A stretch of 22,094 nt of DNA from NCED01 sp035493955. Its GTDB lineage: Bacteria > Pseudomonadota > Alphaproteobacteria > Caulobacterales > Caulobacteraceae. Positions 20,719-22,094 of this stretch are shown one piece after another. The stretch lies in contig DATJHI010000002.1 in the NCBI GenBank assembly GCA_035493955.1, positions 1 through 22,094 of the forward strand, written 5' to 3'. The notes beneath the pieces are model-generated. The model worked only from the letters and a program-made list of their open reading frames with translations. It was not told the DNA's origin and searched no databases. The translations under genes and the position numbers were made by a program. The number at the start of each line of letters is the position of its first letter. Within the stretch, counting starts at the first letter, position 1.

Positions 20719-21498
20719 TCAGAGCGCCAGTTCCGCCACCACCGGGGCGTGATCGGACGGCTTGTCCCCGCCGCGGACCTTGCGGTGGACCTCGCAGGAC
20801 CGCAGGCGGTCGGCGGCCTGGGGGGAGAGCATGATGTGGTCGATGCGGATGCCGTGGTCGCGCTCGTAGGCGCCGCGGAAATAGTCCCAATAGGTGTAGC
20901 CGTGCGGTTCGGCCCCCGCCTGGCCTTGCGCGTCGGTGAAGCCCAGCCACTTCAGCCGGCGCCACGCCGCCCGGCTCTCCGGCTGGAACAGGGCGTCGCC
21001 GGCCCAGCTCTCCGGCTTGTCGGCGTCCTCCGGCTCGGGGATCACGTTGTAGTCGCCGCATAGGGCCAGCGGCTCCTCCAGCGCCAGCAACTCGGCGGCG
21101 TGGCGGTACAGCCGGTCCATCCATCTCAGCTTGAACTCGAACTTCTCCGTGCCGATCGGATTGCCGTTGGGCAGGTAGAGGCAGCCGAACCGGAACGGGG
21201 TGGGCGCGGCGACCACCGCCTCGATATAGCGGGCGTGGTCGTCGCCTTCGCCGCCGGGCAGGCCGCGCCGGACGTCCTCCAGCGGAAATTTCGACAACAG
21301 GGCCACGCCATTGTAGCTCTTCTGGCCGTGAATCTCGACGTTATAGCCAAGGGATTCAAAAGGTTCCCGCGGGAACTTCTCGTCGATGCATTTGAGTTCC
21401 TGGAAGCCGACCACGTCGGGCTCCGCTTCCTTGATCCAGGCCAGCACGGCTTCGAGCCGCGCGTTGATCGAATTGACGTTCCAGGTGGCGATCCGCAT
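20719..21498 (-). CDS. xthA: Exodeoxyribonuclease III (AP endonuclease)
   Basis: 259 residues, the family's usual length. The start ATG opens directly on the conserved MRIATWNVNSINAR. Active-site residues are in place: Asn7, Glu34 in FQELK, Tyr107/Asn111 in LYLPNGNP, Asp149 and Asn151 in CGDYNVIP, and Asp249-His250 in SDHAPV; RIDHIMLS precedes them. It cuts at abasic sites and removes blocked 3' ends in base-excision repair, with Mg2+ as cofactor. It is cytoplasmic. It lies 52 nt downstream of an RND efflux gene on the same strand, so it may be partly transcribed with it or from a promoter in that gap. The ribosome-binding site is weak. Nothing is missing from the family motifs. Confidence 0.93.
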   Translation of the reverse strand: MRIATWNVNSINARLEAVLAWIKEAEPDVVGFQELKCIDEKFPREPFESLGYNVEIHGQKSYNGVALLSKFPLEDVRRGLPGGEGDDHARYIEAVVAAPTPFRFGCLYLPNGNPIGTEKFEFKLRWMDRLYRHAAELLALEEPLALCGDYNVIPEPEDADKPESWAGDALFQPESRAAWRRLKWLGFTDAQGQAGAEPHGYTYWDYFRGAYERDHGIRIDHIMLSPQAADRLRSCEVHRKVRGGDKPSDHAPVVAELAL

Positions 21499-21550
21499 GG
21501 CGGCAAGGCTAGACCGATTTTCCGCCGAAATGGACCCCGGTTCGCATGGT

Positions 21551-22094
21551 CTAATGCGGCGACGCCGCCGGCCGGGCGATCCGAGGGGGATGGCCCCCGT
21601 GGACGTCGGGGGCGGCCAGGGCGGACGGCTGCGCCTTGCTGGCGGTGTGTTTGCGCAGACGGTCGAGGTAGACGTAGATCACCGGCGTCGTGAACAGGGT
21701 CAGCACCTGCGACACGACCAGGCCGCCGGCGATGGCCCAGCCCAGCGGCTGGCGGAACTCCGAGCCGGTGCCCGAGCCGACGATCATCGGGATGGCGCTG
21801 AACAGGGCCGCGGCCGTGGTCATCAGGATGGGGCGCAGGCGCTGGCGGCAGGCCCTGGCCACCGCCTCCTTGGCTTCTAGATTCTCGTCCCGTTCGAGCC
21901 TCAGGGCCACGTCGACGATCATGATGCCGTTCTTCTTGACGATGCCGATCAGAAGAATAATTCCGACGAAGGCGATGATGGTCAGCGGCGTGTTGGTGAT
22001 CTGCAAGGCCAGCAGCGCGCCGAGCCCGGCGGAGGGCAAGGTCGAGATGATGGTGAGCGGATGTGCAAGGCTCTCGTAGAGAACACCGAGCACA
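21551..22094 (-). CDS. RND efflux transporter, C-terminal part only (runs off the window)
   Basis: About 181 codons of the C-terminus are inside the window; the rest lies beyond the right edge. Characteristic segments are VLYESLAHPLTIISTLPSAG, IIAFVGIILLIGIVKKNGIM, CRQRLRPILMTTAAALFSAI and LVVSQVLTLFTTPVIYVYLD. They correspond to the last transmembrane helices of HAE1-type pumps of the MdtB/MdtC/AcrB group, and the GIVKKN and LRPILMTT motifs fit MdtB/MdtC best. The pump sits in the inner membrane and exports drugs or metabolites using the proton gradient, with a fusion protein and an outer-membrane channel not visible here. The last 30 residues are an Ala/Pro/His-rich cytoplasmic tail. Substrate is unknown. 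Confidence 0.9.
   Translation of the reverse strand, partial: VLGVLYESLAHPLTIISTLPSAGLGALLALQITNTPLTIIAFVGIILLIGIVKKNGIMIVDVALRLERDENLEAKEAVARACRQRLRPILMTTAAALFSAIPMIVGSGTGSEFRQPLGWAIAGGLVVSQVLTLFTTPVIYVYLDRLRKHTASKAQPSALAAPDVHGGHPPRIARPAASPH

Overview
This is about 22 kb of GC-rich DNA, read here as chromosome of an alphaproteobacterium of the Caulobacterales (Caulobacter or Phenylobacterium type). The reasons are a PopA-like cyclic-di-GMP effector, a perfect CtrA box (TTAA-N7-TTAA), a FixK/FNR-type box in front of a bd oxidase, an HWE histidine kinase, and frequent GTG/TTG starts. No tRNA, rRNA, insertion sequence, CRISPR array or phage gene was seen, so it reads as a stable chromosomal segment.

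Layout. 1-825 (minus): the start of an exported Kelch-type protein and, upstream of it, a small exported single-haem c-type cytochrome. 826-1174: an AT-rich divergent promoter region full of palindromes. 1175-1957 (plus): an outer-membrane beta-barrel-like protein. 1974-3671 (minus): popA and a TusA-like protein. 3749-9029: a non-homologous end-joining locus, with ku on plus and convergent ligD on minus, and two tandem paralogous SAM-methyltransferase-like genes following ligD. 9192-11391 (plus): an L,D-transpeptidase (YcbB/LdtD type) and a Tat-exported YcbK-type peptidase, with a CtrA box between them. 11400-13962 (minus): cydA-cydB-DUF2474, three overlapping genes for a cyanide-insensitive-type bd oxidase behind a FixK/FNR box. 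14041-14241 (minus): a 66-residue protein of unknown function. 14433-16878 (plus): a rubredoxin-less rubrerythrin, a two-cluster CCG-domain Fe-S protein and a DUF3501 protein. 17003-19017 (plus): ilvD and an acidic 93-residue protein. 19033-20663 (minus): a PAS-HWE kinase and a membrane-anchored unknown protein. 20719-22094 (minus): xthA and the C-terminal end of an RND efflux pump.

How the genes work together. Several modules concern oxygen and redox: the bd oxidase under an oxygen-type box, and next to it the rubrerythrin/Fe-S/DUF3501 cluster, which looks like an uncharacterised peroxide-reducing or electron-transfer system. Ku, LigD and XthA serve DNA repair. PopA and the CtrA box upstream of the YcbK-type peptidase point to cell-cycle control. 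The best candidates for new biology are the rubrerythrin cluster, the methyltransferase pair inside the end-joining locus, and the CtrA box at the cell-wall gene pair.
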